Source: an uncultured Opitutia bacterium (GTDB lineage Bacteria > Verrucomicrobiota > Verrucomicrobiia > Opitutales > Opitutaceae). From it: 63,467 nucleotides of DNA. Below are positions 63,266-63,467 of the stretch, in pieces. Position 1 is the stretch's first letter. Each line of letters starts with the position of its first letter. The notes under the pieces are model-generated. The model did not search any database. It was given only the letters and a program-made list of their open reading frames with translations, and was not told the DNA's origin. The position numbers were made by a program, and so were the translations under genes. The stretch lies in NCBI GenBank assembly GCA_903900845.1, contig CAIUOU010000011.1, positions 1 through 63,467 of the forward strand, written 5' to 3'.

Positions 63266-63325
63266 GTAGCCGCCGCCGCTTGCCGCGGACGATGCTGTAG
63301 CCGCGGCTGCAGCCGCTGACCATGC
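63266..63325. repeat. Tandem REP-like units, GTAGCCGC...ATGC
   Basis: Two units of 30 and 29 bases (63266-63295 and 63297-63325) share GTAGCCGC at the start, a GC-rich self-complementary middle, and GA(C)xATGC at the end. The second contains the near-palindrome AGCCGCGGCTGCAGCCGCT. This arrangement is typical of REP doublets. Confidence 0.6.
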
Positions 63326-63373
63326 GGAGGAAGGTACCGCCGTAGGCTATTCGGCCCCCCCCCCGGAGTTTTT

Positions 63374-63403
63374 AACCGCGGATGGCGCGGATTTGGCGGA
63401 TGA
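63374..63403. repeat. 9-base-periodic CGCGGAT triad
   Basis: CGCGGAT at 63377 and 63386 and GGCGGAT at 63395 lie exactly 9 bases apart, after a TTTTTAA stretch. It is another sub-type of the periodic triad family. Confidence 0.6.
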
Positions 63404-63467
63404 GGTAGGGGCGGTTTCCTTTTCTGAACTTCCCGGGCTTCTGTTCAAAACTGACTCGTCGAGATGA

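Larger units (their letters stand above)
63140..63467. other. Intergenic region with REP-like and periodic repeats
   Basis: Holds the CACG triad (63227-63256), the tandem REP-like pair (63266-63325), a run of ten C (63355-63364) and a CGCGGAT triad (63377-63401). I see no gene in it. The window ends inside unassigned sequence. Confidence 0.5.

Noticed and set aside
63355-63364. Run of ten C bases
   Set aside because: Homopolymer without other signal; possible length error, but nothing functional can be claimed.
63226-63402. Possible CRISPR-like array at the window end
   Set aside because: Only three short copies at 9-10-base spacing without spacers of constant 30-40 bases; a different repeat class.

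Overview
The window looks like a chromosomal segment of a GC-rich (roughly 65-70% by eye) Gram-negative bacterium of the Verrucomicrobiota, most likely the Opitutaceae (Opitutus-like). The grounds are inference from gene content: a chain of exported sulfatases, a PQQ-like protein with the WPQWRGPSRDG start, a two-domain NIPSNAP protein, C-terminal repeats with the core 'RAVGP(S/A)L', Tat-type 'RRxFL' leaders on sugar enzymes, and dispersed 9-base-periodic intergenic repeats. Most of the window is ordinary housekeeping chromosome. I see no phage, integron, CRISPR array, tRNA or rRNA. Many genes overlap by 1-4 bases (ATGA or GTGA), and several starts lack a clear Shine-Dalgarno site.

Layout. 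1-690: broken sensor gene beside a nested palindrome. 1.1-3.3 kb: small membrane protein, secreted esterase, Tat-exported metallophosphoesterase. 3.4-8.2 kb: yebC, rimO, a 31-residue basic protein with its own terminator, and priA. 8.2-13.1 kb: GntP permease, NAPE-PLD-like hydrolase, and a GMC dehydrogenase with its subunit 3. 13.1-18.7 kb: exported or surface proteins (phosphodiester glycosidase with Ig and repeat domains, lipoprotein, TapT/DTW, NIPSNAP, PQQ-like propeller). 18.7-20.7 kb: xylonate dehydratase. 20.8-26.2 kb: GT9, serS, tilS, ftsH. 26.2-35.9 kb: UDP-glucose dehydrogenase, a TIM-barrel isomerase-like protein, an IMPase-like phosphatase, prfC, an RlmI-like methyltransferase, a coiled-coil protein, enolase and a double thioredoxin-fold protein. 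35.9-42.1 kb: KDG-type kinase, EF-hand protein, AlkA-like glycosylase, sucCD, a CII-like regulator and rph.

42.3-55.7 kb is the accessory block: five exported sulfatases, a 2-hydroxyacid dehydrogenase, a serine hydrolase with an internal amber stop, a NanM-type mutarotase and a TonB-dependent receptor. From 46.1 kb to 55.7 kb all genes lie on one strand. The last four (sulfatase, mutarotase, sulfatase, receptor) are closely packed or overlapping, which suggests one locus for import of a de-sulfated sugar. 55.7-63.5 kb returns to housekeeping: HPF, an SDR, an RluA-type synthase, a highly acidic unknown protein, pyrD, a FAH-family sugar-acid enzyme and a SNF2 helicase, ending in REP-like and 9-base repeats.

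The most distinctive items are the compact sulfatase/mutarotase/TonB-receptor operon, whose five sulfatases all end in basic tails and two of which deviate at active-site motifs; the amber-interrupted serine hydrolase; the terminator lying directly in front of rimO; and the dispersed periodic triads and REP-like palindromes.
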